Shown piece after piece: positions 44,244 to 52,314 of a stretch of DNA of 64,000 nt. The number at the start of each line of letters is the position of its first letter. Position 1 is the first letter of the stretch. The stretch covers positions 281,727-345,726 of the forward strand of contig CAJUKG010000001.1 in the NCBI GenBank assembly GCA_910586925.1, written 5' to 3'. Source of the DNA: an uncultured Christensenellaceae bacterium (lineage in GTDB: Bacteria; Bacillota; Clostridia; Christensenellales; Pumilibacteraceae). Under the pieces are notes generated by a model, which was not told the origin of the DNA, did no database searches, and saw only the letters and a program-made list of their open reading frames with translations. The position numbers were made by a program, and so were the translations under genes.

Positions 44244-45281
44244 TCTTCCCGTCGGGCGAGCGAGCGTGTCGGTAATAATATCGCAAATGCGCTTCGTGCC
44301 GTCCACGCCGAGCTCGGACATTGCGGCGGCGTACCGCGACTTGTTGTTGTAAACGCGAAGCACGGTGTCGCACAGCATTGCGGAAGTGGTGTCGCGCTCG
44401 TGCAGTACCGTCACCGCGCCGTGACGGGAGAAATATTCTGCGTTTTGCAGTTGATCGCCCCGCGACGCTTTTTCGAGCGGAACGGCTATCGTCGGAATTT
44501 TCAGCGCGATACATTCGCAAAGCGCGTTCGCGCCCGCGCGAGTGATCATAATGTCGCTCGTCGCGTACAGTCGCGGCATGTTGTTTTCGAACTCAATGGG
44601 GCAGTATCCGGGCTGCGGTTTGCCGCCGAGTTTGTTTTTGCCTGTAACGTGAATTACGTCGAACTGTTTAAGTAACCGCGGAAGCGCGCTTCCGACGAGC
44701 GCGTTGAGCGTCGCCGCACCCGACGATCCGCCGACGACGGCGAGTACGGGTTTATTGCCGATAAGCCCGTATGCGGCTTTGTCGGCGTGTCCCGCGTACA
44801 ACGCGCGTGCGAGCGGCGTGCCGCAATGCTCGGCGCGTTTTATTTTGTCCGCACAGTCCGAGAACGCGCAGAGTATGCGGTCGCTGCGGTGTTTGGACAG
44901 TTTGGTGGTAAGCCCCGGCGAGTAGTCGCTTTCGTGGATTATGACGGGGATGTTTTTTGCGGCGAGAACGACGGGTAGAGCCGCGTAGCCGCCTTTGCTG
45001 AACACGAGATCGGGCTTGATCTCGCGAAGAATTTTTTTCGCGTCGCCGACGCACCGCGCGAGCGCGAACGGAACTGCGAATGCGGTGAGCGGCTTGTCGC
45101 GGCGCAGTTTCACCGTGCGAATGGTGTGGAAAGGAATACCGCGCGCGGCGCAAAGTTCGCGTTCCATGCCGTCGCCGCCGACGTAAACGCAGTTGTAGCT
45201 GTTCTTGAGTTCGGAGATAAGCGCGAGATTGGGCATGACGTGCCCGGCTGTACCGCCGCCCGCAAATACTATTGTTTTCAT
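44238..45281 (-). CDS. murG: Lipid II synthase (UDP-GlcNAc transferase) MurG
   Basis: 347 residues. VFAGGGTAGHVMPNLAL is the variant of the MurG lipid-side loop (usually GGTGGH), IIHESDYSPGLTTKL follows, and RAGANALCECIALKIPTIAVP plus KASRGDQLQNAEYF form the UDP-GlcNAc site. It adds GlcNAc to lipid I at the inner membrane face to make lipid II. Here it stands alone on the minus strand, not in a division/cell-wall cluster, as happens in some Clostridia. Its ATG lies about 210 bases from the divergent hydrolase gene. Confidence 0.93.
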   Translation of the reverse strand: MKTIVFAGGGTAGHVMPNLALISELKNSYNCVYVGGDGMERELCAARGIPFHTIRTVKLRRDKPLTAFAVPFALARCVGDAKKILREIKPDLVFSKGGYAALPVVLAAKNIPVIIHESDYSPGLTTKLSKHRSDRILCAFSDCADKIKRAEHCGTPLARALYAGHADKAAYGLIGNKPVLAVVGGSSGAATLNALVGSALPRLLKQFDVIHVTGKNKLGGKPQPGYCPIEFENNMPRLYATSDIMITRAGANALCECIALKIPTIAVPLEKASRGDQLQNAEYFSRHGAVTVLHERDTTSAMLCDTVLRVYNNKSRYAAAMSELGVDGTKRICDIITDTLARPTGRS

Positions 45282-45358
45282 AATTCCTCGTCGTTCGGGA
45301 AATCGGCAAACGCCGCGTAAAACTCACACACGGGTCGCGATTTTGTGGATTCTTGCGG

Positions 45359-45387
45359 TTGACAAACGCGTCGGAATGTTGTACAAT
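45359..45387 (+). promoter_or_regulatory. SigA-type promoter of the hydrolase-trmL unit
   Basis: TTGACA (45359-45364), 17-base spacer, TACAAT (45382-45387), about 100 bases before the hydrolase gene. Confidence 0.8.
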
Positions 45388-45490
45388 ATGCTTGACGTCG
45401 CAACGCATGTCGCCGCATTTACTTTATAATATATTCCGAAAATAACGAATTTATTATAGCGGCGAATACGGCGGGCGTAAAGGAGGAGAT

Positions 45491-46408
45491 ATGACGACGG
45501 AAACGATCGCTATGACCGGCGGCAAACAGGTCGCCGTTATGTTTTGGGATAACGTCAAGTCGCCGCGTGCGGCTGTCGTAATGGTGCACGGCATGTGTGA
45601 ATATATTGCGCGATACAACGACTTTTGCGAGTTCCTCGGTTACAACGTGATCGGCATGGATAACCGCGGGTTCGGCGATACCGACGCGGACCGTCGCGGC
45701 ATGGGCTATGAAGGCATGTTCGAGGGAACTGTGGACGACATTAAGCTCGAGGTCGATCTCGCGAAGTCGCGGTGGGGCGTCGAGCGCGTGTACGTTATCG
45801 GGCACAGCTACGGCAGTCTTTTGACGCAACGGTTCATAGAGAAATACCATGATTCGGTCGAGGGCGCGATACTTTGCGGCTCGACGCTGCAAAGCGGGAT
45901 CGTGCTGTCGTTCGGGCGGTGGCTTGCGACTAAAAAAAGCAAGAAGCACCCCGACGAGCGCGGCAAGCTGTTCGCGAAACTCACGTTTGAAAGTTACGAC
46001 AAAAAGCTCAAGGACGGCGAGAACGGCTGGATAAACCGCGACAAATCGGAAGTGGAAAAGTACAATGCCGACGAGAAATGCGCGGGCGTGGGGATATGCT
46101 CGAACATGTTTTACAAAGAGATGTTTTGCGGCATAACGCGCACCAACAAAGAACGCGGAAAAGTCCCCGCCGATTTCAAGCTGATGATAGCATCGGGCAG
46201 CGACGACGGCGTGGGCGGATACGGCAAGCTCGTCAAAAAACTGTATCGGTCGTACAAGAAATACGGGCTCGAGCCGCGGCTCAAGCTGTACGAGGGCGGA
46301 CGGCACGAGATACTCAACGAGCTGAACAAGTCGGAGGTGTACGAGGATTTTCTCGCGTTCCTCGATTGGTGCGAAGCGGAGCGCGTCGGCGAGGTCGATA
46401 ATGTTTAA
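45491..46408 (+). CDS. Alpha/beta hydrolase, monoacylglycerol lipase/lysophospholipase-like
   Basis: 305 residues, ATG 45491 behind AAAGGAGGAG. VVMVHGMCEY is the oxyanion strand, VIGHSYGSLL holds nucleophile S106, and later SGSDDGVGGYG (acid) and GGRHEILNE (His) complete the triad of the serine aminopeptidase S33/Hydrolase_4 group, whose members hydrolyse monoacylglycerols or lysophospholipids. No signal peptide, so cytoplasmic. The end overlaps trmL by 8 bases. Substrate not determinable. Confidence 0.85.
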   Translation: MTTETIAMTGGKQVAVMFWDNVKSPRAAVVMVHGMCEYIARYNDFCEFLGYNVIGMDNRGFGDTDADRRGMGYEGMFEGTVDDIKLEVDLAKSRWGVERVYVIGHSYGSLLTQRFIEKYHDSVEGAILCGSTLQSGIVLSFGRWLATKKSKKHPDERGKLFAKLTFESYDKKLKDGENGWINRDKSEVEKYNADEKCAGVGICSNMFYKEMFCGITRTNKERGKVPADFKLMIASGSDDGVGGYGKLVKKLYRSYKKYGLEPRLKLYEGGRHEILNELNKSEVYEDFLAFLDWCEAERVGEVDNV

Positions 46409-46862
46409 TATCGTGCTCGTCGAGCCGGAAATACCGCAGAACACGGGGAATATTTCGCGGACGTGCGCGTGCACGGGATCGGCACTTCACATAGTCAAGC
46501 CCATGGGGTTTGAAATAACCGACGCGAAACTGAAACGCGCGGGGCTTGATTATTGGGATAAACTCGATCTCACGTATTACGAAAATCTCGACGAGTTTTT
46601 CGATAAAACGCGGGGCGGCAGGTATTTCTATCTTTCCAAAAAGGCGAAAAAGCGTTATACCGACGTTTCTTTCCGCGACGGGGATTATCTCGTTTTCGGC
46701 AAGGAAACGAAAGGACTGCCCGAGCACCTCGTGTTCGACAATCCCGACGGCGCATTGCGTATTCCGATGGCACAGGGCTTGCGCTCGCTCAATCTTTCCA
46801 ACACCGTCGCGCTCGTGCTGTATGAAGCGTTGCGGCAAACGGGGTTCGACGGACTTGTGTGA
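46401..46862 (+). CDS. trmL: tRNA (cytidine/uridine-2'-O-)-methyltransferase TrmL
   Basis: 153 residues, the compact single-domain SPOUT form. FNIVLVEPEIPQNTGNISRTCA, then YLVFGKETKGLPEHL and RIPMAQGLRSLNLSNTVALV are the three knot motifs of TrmL, which 2'-O-methylates position 34 of certain tRNA-Leu using S-adenosylmethionine. ATG 46401 lies within the end of the hydrolase gene, so translation is probably coupled. Confidence 0.93.
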   Translation: MFNIVLVEPEIPQNTGNISRTCACTGSALHIVKPMGFEITDAKLKRAGLDYWDKLDLTYYENLDEFFDKTRGGRYFYLSKKAKKRYTDVSFRDGDYLVFGKETKGLPEHLVFDNPDGALRIPMAQGLRSLNLSNTVALVLYEALRQTGFDGLV

Positions 46863-46957
46863 TCGGTGCCGCCTTGCACGACAGTTTTACGGCTTTGTTG
46901 AATAAATATGTTGTAAAAAATTCATTGTTCGGCTTATAAAAAATCGAGCCGAATCGG

Positions 46958-46986
46958 TTGTTAAAATTTTCTATTTATGTTATAAT
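46958..46986 (+). promoter_or_regulatory. SigA-type promoter of the topoisomerase genes
   Basis: TTGTTA (46958-46963), 17-base spacer, TATAAT (46981-46986). An inverted repeat TTCGGCT...AGCCGAA (about 46928-46953) lies just upstream without a T run. Confidence 0.75.
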
Positions 46987-47029
46987 CGAAAGGTACGTTG
47001 TTTTTACAGTACGCTTTACGGAGGAACTT

Positions 47030-48976
47030 ATGGCGGAATACAGTGCCGAGAATATACGTGTACTCGAAGGTTTGGATGCGGTGCGACTTCGTCCCGGTAT
47101 GTATATCGGAACGACGGGCGTCAAAGGCTTGCATCATATTTTATGGGAAATAGTGGATAACTCCATCGACGAGGTGGCGAACGGTTTTGCTACGAGCATA
47201 ACCGTCACCGTTCATGCCGACGGCAGCGCGTCGGTAGAGGACGACGGGCGCGGCATACCTGTAGACATTCATCCGCAGCTCGGCGTATCGGGCGTGGAAG
47301 TCGTTTTTACGCAGCTGCACGCGGGCGGCAAGTTCGATACGAGCAACTATTCGCACTCGGGCGGACTTCACGGCGTGGGCGCGTCGGTCACGAACGCGCT
47401 TTCGGAATGGCTCCGCGTGGACGTATTCAAGAACGGCACCACTTGGCGCATGGAGTTCGAATCCAAAGAAGTGAACGGCGAGGTGAAAGGCGGGCTTCCC
47501 AAGTACAGCCTCGTCGATACGGGCGAAAAGACGGACAAGCACGGTTCGTACATTCGGTTCATGCCCGACAAGCGCATTTTCGAAACGACGATATTTCAGT
47601 TCGACACCATTTCACGTCGGCTCAAAGAACTCGCGTTTCTCAATAAAGGCGTAAAGATCAAGCTCGTAGACGAGCGCGTGCGCGTGGGCGAAGGCTACCG
47701 CACTCTCGAATACTGCTATGACGGCGGCATCATCGACTTCGTCAAATATATCAACGAAGCGCGTAACATGCTGTACGGCGAGCCTGTGTATATCGAGGGC
47801 GAGCGCGACGGCATTTCCATGTCGCTCGCTTTCCAGCACACCGACGCGTATACCGAAAACCTGTTCTCGTACGTGAACAATATTCCGACCACCGAGGGCG
47901 GCACGCACGAAACGGGGTTCAAGACCGCTTACACGAAAGTCATGAACGACTTCGCGCGGCGCATAGGCATGCTCAAAGAGAAAGACGCCAACCTTTTGGG
48001 CGACGACTACCGCGAGGGACTTACGGCGGTGCTGTCGGTGCAAATGACGAACGTTCAGTTCGAGGGTCAGACAAAGACCAAGCTCGGCAATCCCGCGGCG
48101 CGTATCGCGCTCGAGGGGATAGTGACGCAGGTGCTCGGCGAATACTTCCTCGACCCCGCGCATGCGGACGTCGGCGAAGCGATACTCAAGAAAGGCATGC
48201 TCGCGGCGAAGGTGCGCGAAGCGGCGCGTAAAGAAAAGGAAATAACCCGCGCCAAGAACGCGATAGACAACTTCAACCTCGTCGGCAAGCTCACGCCGTG
48301 CACGGGCAAGAAACCCGAGAACAACGAGCTTTTCATAGTCGAGGGCGACAGTGCGGGCGGCACGTGCAAGCAGGCGCGGGCGCGGTCGTATCAGGCGATA
48401 CTCCCGCTGAGAGGCAAGCCGCTCAACGCCGAGAAAAAGCGCATCGACCAAGTTCTCGCCAACGAGGAGATCCGCACGCTTATTTCCGCGCTCGGTTCGG
48501 GTATAGGCGAGGACTACAACGCCGACAACCTCAACTACCACAAAGTCATAATCCTGTCCGACGCCGACGTGGACGGATACCATATCCGCGCGATACTGTT
48601 GACGTTCTTCTTCAGATACATGAAAGAACTCATCAACGAGGGACATGTATATATCGGGCTTCCGCCGCTGTATAAGATAGAAAAGGGCAATCAGGTCGAG
48701 TATGCGTACGACGACGCCGCGCTCGCCGACGCGAAATCGCGGTTCGGAAAAGGCGCGCTCGTACAGCGTTACAAGGGCTTGGGCGAAATGAGCGCGGACC
48801 AGCTTTGGGAAACGACGATGGACCCCAAAAACCGCGCGCTCATGCAGGTGACGATAGAGGACGCCGCCGAAGCCGAAAAGCTCGTGTCGGTGCTCATGGG
48901 CGACGCCGCCGACCTGCGCCGCGAATACATTATCGAGCATGCGGACTTCAACAAAGAGGATTCTTTCAAAAAATAA
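47030..48976 (+). CDS. parE: Type IIA topoisomerase subunit B, most like topoisomerase IV ParE
   Basis: 648 residues from ATG 47030 behind GGAGGAA. GHKL ATPase domain (EIVDNSIDEVANG, DGRGIPVDIH, GGLHGVGASVTNAL), transducer with the QTKTKLGNP loop, and a TOPRIM domain with IVEGDSAGG and SDADVDGYH. The KLTPCTGKKPENNELF entry and LPLRGKPLNAEKKR (GyrB usually has KILNVEKAR) favour ParE or a Clostridial ParE-like paralogue over GyrB. With the next gene it forms an A2B2 enzyme that decatenates or relaxes DNA using ATP. Assignment as ParE, not GyrB, is moderate. Confidence 0.8.
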   Translation: MAEYSAENIRVLEGLDAVRLRPGMYIGTTGVKGLHHILWEIVDNSIDEVANGFATSITVTVHADGSASVEDDGRGIPVDIHPQLGVSGVEVVFTQLHAGGKFDTSNYSHSGGLHGVGASVTNALSEWLRVDVFKNGTTWRMEFESKEVNGEVKGGLPKYSLVDTGEKTDKHGSYIRFMPDKRIFETTIFQFDTISRRLKELAFLNKGVKIKLVDERVRVGEGYRTLEYCYDGGIIDFVKYINEARNMLYGEPVYIEGERDGISMSLAFQHTDAYTENLFSYVNNIPTTEGGTHETGFKTAYTKVMNDFARRIGMLKEKDANLLGDDYREGLTAVLSVQMTNVQFEGQTKTKLGNPAARIALEGIVTQVLGEYFLDPAHADVGEAILKKGMLAAKVREAARKEKEITRAKNAIDNFNLVGKLTPCTGKKPENNELFIVEGDSAGGTCKQARARSYQAILPLRGKPLNAEKKRIDQVLANEEIRTLISALGSGIGEDYNADNLNYHKVIILSDADVDGYHIRAILLTFFFRYMKELINEGHVYIGLPPLYKIEKGNQVEYAYDDAALADAKSRFGKGALVQRYKGLGEMSADQLWETTMDPKNRALMQVTIEDAAEAEKLVSVLMGDAADLRREYIIEHADFNKEDSFKK

Positions 48977-49039
48977 TTCGCCGTTATTTTGCGGCGCATG
49001 TAGGATAGTCAATACACGAACATAACGAGGACTGTTATT

Positions 49040-51526
49040 ATGGCACAACAGAACGACAAAGATAAAGAAAAAGAAAAGGAAGGCGAAGCGAAGCCTGCGA
49101 ACCGACTCGTAGTACAGACCATGGAAGACGTAATGCGCGACTCCATGATCCCGTACTCGGAAGCGGTCATTCTCGACCGCGCGTTGCCGCGCGTCGAGGA
49201 CGGACTGAAGCCCGTTCAGCGCAGAATTCTCTATACCATGCAACAGCTCGGCATTACGCCGGACAAGCCGTACCGCAAGAGCGCGCGTATAGTCGGCGAC
49301 TGCTTGGGTAAGCTCCACCCGCACGGCGATTCGTCGGTGTATCAGGCGATGGTGCGCATGGCACAGCCTTTTTCGATGGGCGCGCCGCTCGTTGACGGGC
49401 ACGGCAACTTCGGCTCGGTGGACGGCGACGGTGCGGCGGCTATGCGTTATACCGAAGCGCGACTCACTCCGCTCGCGCTCGAACTGCTTCGCGATCTCGA
49501 CAAGAACACCGTCAAATGGAGCTGGAACTTCGACGACTCGCTCATGGAGCCGGACATGCTGCCGGGACGGTTTCCCAACCTTCTCGTAAACGGCGCGACG
49601 GGTATCGCGGTAGGTCTTGCGACTAACATTCCGCCGCACAACCTCATGGAAGCTATAGACGGCGTTGTCGCGTATATCGACAATCCGCGCATCGCGCTCA
49701 AAGAGATGATGAAGATAATCAAAGGTCCGGACTTCCCGACGGGCGGCGTGATCATTCCCACAGAGCTTGTTCAGGCCTACGAAACGGGCAAGGGCAAGAT
49801 AGCGGTGCGTGCAAAGCTCCATATCGAGAACGACAACGACAAGAAGATCATCGTTATCGACGAGATACCTTACGGCGTGAACAAAGCACAGCTTCTCGAG
49901 AGCATTATCAAAGTGCGCGAGGACAAGAAGGGCGTGCTGTCGGGCATAACCGACGTGGTGGACGAATCCGACCGCGTGGGCATGCGCGCGGTCATCAAGA
50001 CGAAGCGCGACGCCGACCACAAAGCGATAGTCAACGCGCTGTTCAAGTACACCAATCTTTCGGTCAATTTCTCGTTCAATATGGTCGCGATCGCCGACGG
50101 CAAACCTCAGCTCATGGGGCTTCTCGACATCATCGCGTACTACGTCAATTATCAGCGCGAAGTGGTGTTGCGCAGGACCAAGTACGAGCTCGAAGCGGCG
50201 AAGAAGCGCGAGCACATACTCGAAGGCATGGTGATCGCCGTTCGCAATATCGACGAAGTGATCAAGATCATAAAAGAAAGCCCGAACACGACTGCGGCGA
50301 AAGAAGCGTTGCGGCGGCGGTTCGGACTGTCGGAGATACAGGCGCAGGCTGTTCTCGACATGCGGCTTGCGCGGCTCACTCATCTCGAGATATACAAGCT
50401 CGAGAAAGAACTCGCCGACGTGAAAGCGGAGATCGTGCGACTGGAAGCGATCGTCGCGTCCAAAAAACTGCAAATGGAGCTTGTCAAAACCGAGCTTCTC
50501 GGTATTCGCAAGCAGTATAAGGAAAACCGCAAATCGGCGATCGTTCCGTCGATCGACAAGTACACGATCCCGAGCGACGACGAGAAACCGACGTTCGAGT
50601 ATATCATAGCGGCGAACGCGAACAAACAGGTGAAGAAGATGCTCGTCAAGAACTTCACCATGGCGACGAAAGATTTTTCGGACAACTCGACGCTCAACGA
50701 GCTTTGCTCGTGCCTTGTCCGCGCGAAATCGACGGACCGCGTGTTCTGCTTTACCAACCTCGGCAACTGTTACAAGCTCGACGTGGAGGCTATCCCCGAC
50801 GGCAAGTGGCGCGAGAAAGGCGCGGAACTCAAAGCGATCGTCGCCGACGCCGTGGACGGCGAGTATCCGCTGTATATGCGCACGGTGGAGGAAAAACTGC
50901 CTAAAGGCAATCTGCTGTTCTATACCAAACTCGGCATGGTCAAGAAATCGCCGTGGAGCGAGTACGGCGTCGTCAAATCGGCGTATGCCGCGACGAAGCT
51001 GCGCGAGGGCGACGAGGTAATAGGCATGGAGGACGAGGCGGAAGGCGCGTCGCTCATGATAGTCACCAAGTACGGCATGTGCCTCAATGCGGATATGTCC
51101 GACGTGCCGGCGCAGAACAGAATAGCGACGGGCGTAAGATGCATGTCGCTCGCGGACGGCGACGAGTGCGTGCTGATAAAACAGGTCAACGGCGACGGCG
51201 AGATCGCGCTGTGTACCGACCGCGGCTATGCGAAACGCCTGCTCGTCAGTCAGATAGACGTCATGGGCAGGTACAGGAAAGGCATCAAGATCATGGACCT
51301 CGCGAAAGGCAAAGGCAAAACGGACAACGGCAGTTGCATAGCGTACGCGACGGTCGTCACAATGCCGTTCAAAGTGGTGTTCAACGTCGATAACGAGTAT
51401 CTCACTGCGTATTCAACAGAGAACTTCTCTATCGAAAACCGCACGCACGCAGGCAAACCGTTGCTTCGTGGCAAGCATACCATAATCGCGGGGTATGCGT
51501 ATAAGGACAGCTTGACTTACAATTAA
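49040..51526 (+). CDS. parC: Type IIA topoisomerase subunit A, most like topoisomerase IV ParC
   Basis: 828 residues. LPRVEDGLKPVQRRILYTM and the catalytic RYTEARLTPLA (Tyr137) form the cleavage core, followed by a long coiled-coil gate and a C-terminal beta pinwheel. A GyrA box (QRRGGKG-like) is not found, so the C-terminal domain probably cannot wrap DNA as gyrase does; this supports ParC. In the quinolone region HPHGDSSVYQAM, S98 is conserved but Q102 replaces the usual Asp/Glu. It follows the B subunit by 63 bases. Confidence 0.82.
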   Translation: MAQQNDKDKEKEKEGEAKPANRLVVQTMEDVMRDSMIPYSEAVILDRALPRVEDGLKPVQRRILYTMQQLGITPDKPYRKSARIVGDCLGKLHPHGDSSVYQAMVRMAQPFSMGAPLVDGHGNFGSVDGDGAAAMRYTEARLTPLALELLRDLDKNTVKWSWNFDDSLMEPDMLPGRFPNLLVNGATGIAVGLATNIPPHNLMEAIDGVVAYIDNPRIALKEMMKIIKGPDFPTGGVIIPTELVQAYETGKGKIAVRAKLHIENDNDKKIIVIDEIPYGVNKAQLLESIIKVREDKKGVLSGITDVVDESDRVGMRAVIKTKRDADHKAIVNALFKYTNLSVNFSFNMVAIADGKPQLMGLLDIIAYYVNYQREVVLRRTKYELEAAKKREHILEGMVIAVRNIDEVIKIIKESPNTTAAKEALRRRFGLSEIQAQAVLDMRLARLTHLEIYKLEKELADVKAEIVRLEAIVASKKLQMELVKTELLGIRKQYKENRKSAIVPSIDKYTIPSDDEKPTFEYIIAANANKQVKKMLVKNFTMATKDFSDNSTLNELCSCLVRAKSTDRVFCFTNLGNCYKLDVEAIPDGKWREKGAELKAIVADAVDGEYPLYMRTVEEKLPKGNLLFYTKLGMVKKSPWSEYGVVKSAYAATKLREGDEVIGMEDEAEGASLMIVTKYGMCLNADMSDVPAQNRIATGVRCMSLADGDECVLIKQVNGDGEIALCTDRGYAKRLLVSQIDVMGRYRKGIKIMDLAKGKGKTDNGSCIAYATVVTMPFKVVFNVDNEYLTAYSTENFSIENRTHAGKPLLRGKHTIIAGYAYKDSLTYN

Positions 51527-51550
51527 GATAATACGTAAAACGGAAGAAAA

Positions 51551-51581
51551 ACGGACACGCCGAAAGTGCGCGTCCGTTTTT
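51551..51581 (+). terminator. Terminator after parC
   Basis: ACGGACACGC (51551-51560) pairs with the GCGTCCGT arm (51570-51577), followed by TTTTT. Confidence 0.75.
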
Positions 51582-51624
51582 GCGTTGCGGAATTTGCTAT
51601 ATATGTTCGGCATATACTATACTC

Positions 51625-52149
51625 ATGAAAAAGCGTAAAGTATTTACCGCGATAGCGGCGACAGCGGCGGCGATGCTGACGGCGGCGGCTGTCGCGCTGT
51701 GCATAGTGTTCCCCAACAAGTATTCGCAAACGATCGACGCGGCGGCGGACGAGTTCGGCGTCGACCGCGCGCTCGTCAGGTCTGTGGTGTGGGCGGAAAG
51801 CAAGTTCGAGAAAGACGCGACGTCGCGGAGCGGCGCGTGCGGGCTGATGCAACTGATGCCCGATACGTACAAGCAGTGCGCGACCGCACTCGGTATAGAG
51901 GGCGGCGCGGACGGTATCTATTCGGTCGAAAACTCGCTCAGATGCGGCTGTTATTACCTGTCGCTGCTGCTCGAAAAATACGAGGACGAAACCGCCGCGC
52001 TCATGGCGTACAATGCGGGCGAGGCGAACGCGGACAAATTCCTCGCGGGCGAAAAGGTGTTCGGCGAAACGGAACGGTATATCGAGAACGTCGCGCTTGC
52101 GAAAAGCGTTTACGGTTTTGTGGGAAAATTTTCGCGGAAATCGGGGTAA
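51625..52149 (+). CDS. Exported lytic transglycosylase (SLT family)
   Basis: 174 residues from ATG 51625. N-terminal anchor/signal (about 8-27, AIAATAAAMLTAAAVALCIV), then a lysozyme-like domain with catalytic E58 (VVWAESKFEKDA), GACGLMQLMPDTY and ALMAYNAGEANAD, the three signature motifs of Slt70/MltC-type transglycosylases that cleave peptidoglycan to anhydro-muropeptides. No ribosome site precedes this ATG, and TATACT (51613-51618) lies so close that transcription might begin at the start codon. An in-frame ATG further upstream (51580) would spoil the signal sequence. Confidence 0.85.
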   Translation: MKKRKVFTAIAATAAAMLTAAAVALCIVFPNKYSQTIDAAADEFGVDRALVRSVVWAESKFEKDATSRSGACGLMQLMPDTYKQCATALGIEGGADGIYSVENSLRCGCYYLSLLLEKYEDETAALMAYNAGEANADKFLAGEKVFGETERYIENVALAKSVYGFVGKFSRKSG

Positions 52150-52206
52150 TGCGGCAAACGAAAATTTAGAATTTCATTAGAAAACGCGGCACGGGGCGTC
52201 AAACCG

Positions 52207-52236
52207 TTGACAAAATTTCGCGGGGGGGGGTATAAT
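52207..52236 (+). promoter_or_regulatory. Promoter with a nine-G tract in its spacer (probable phase-variable switch)
   Basis: TTGACA (52207-52212) and TATAAT (52231-52236) are both perfect but separated by 18 bases, of which 52222-52230 are nine consecutive Gs. Loss of one G would give the optimal 17. All the other clear promoters in this window have 17-base spacers. Confidence 0.75.
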
Positions 52237-52314
52237 ATTTTCATGTTGGGCGGACAAGCGTTGCATGCGCGACGATTGCCGCAGGGCATGAATATTATCT
52301 ATCAAGGAGAAAAA

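Noticed and set aside
47030..51526. Naming the pair gyrB-gyrA
   Set aside because: The A subunit lacks a GyrA box and the B subunit has KPLNAEKKR in place of the GyrB-type KILNVEKAR, so parE-parC was preferred, with moderate confidence.
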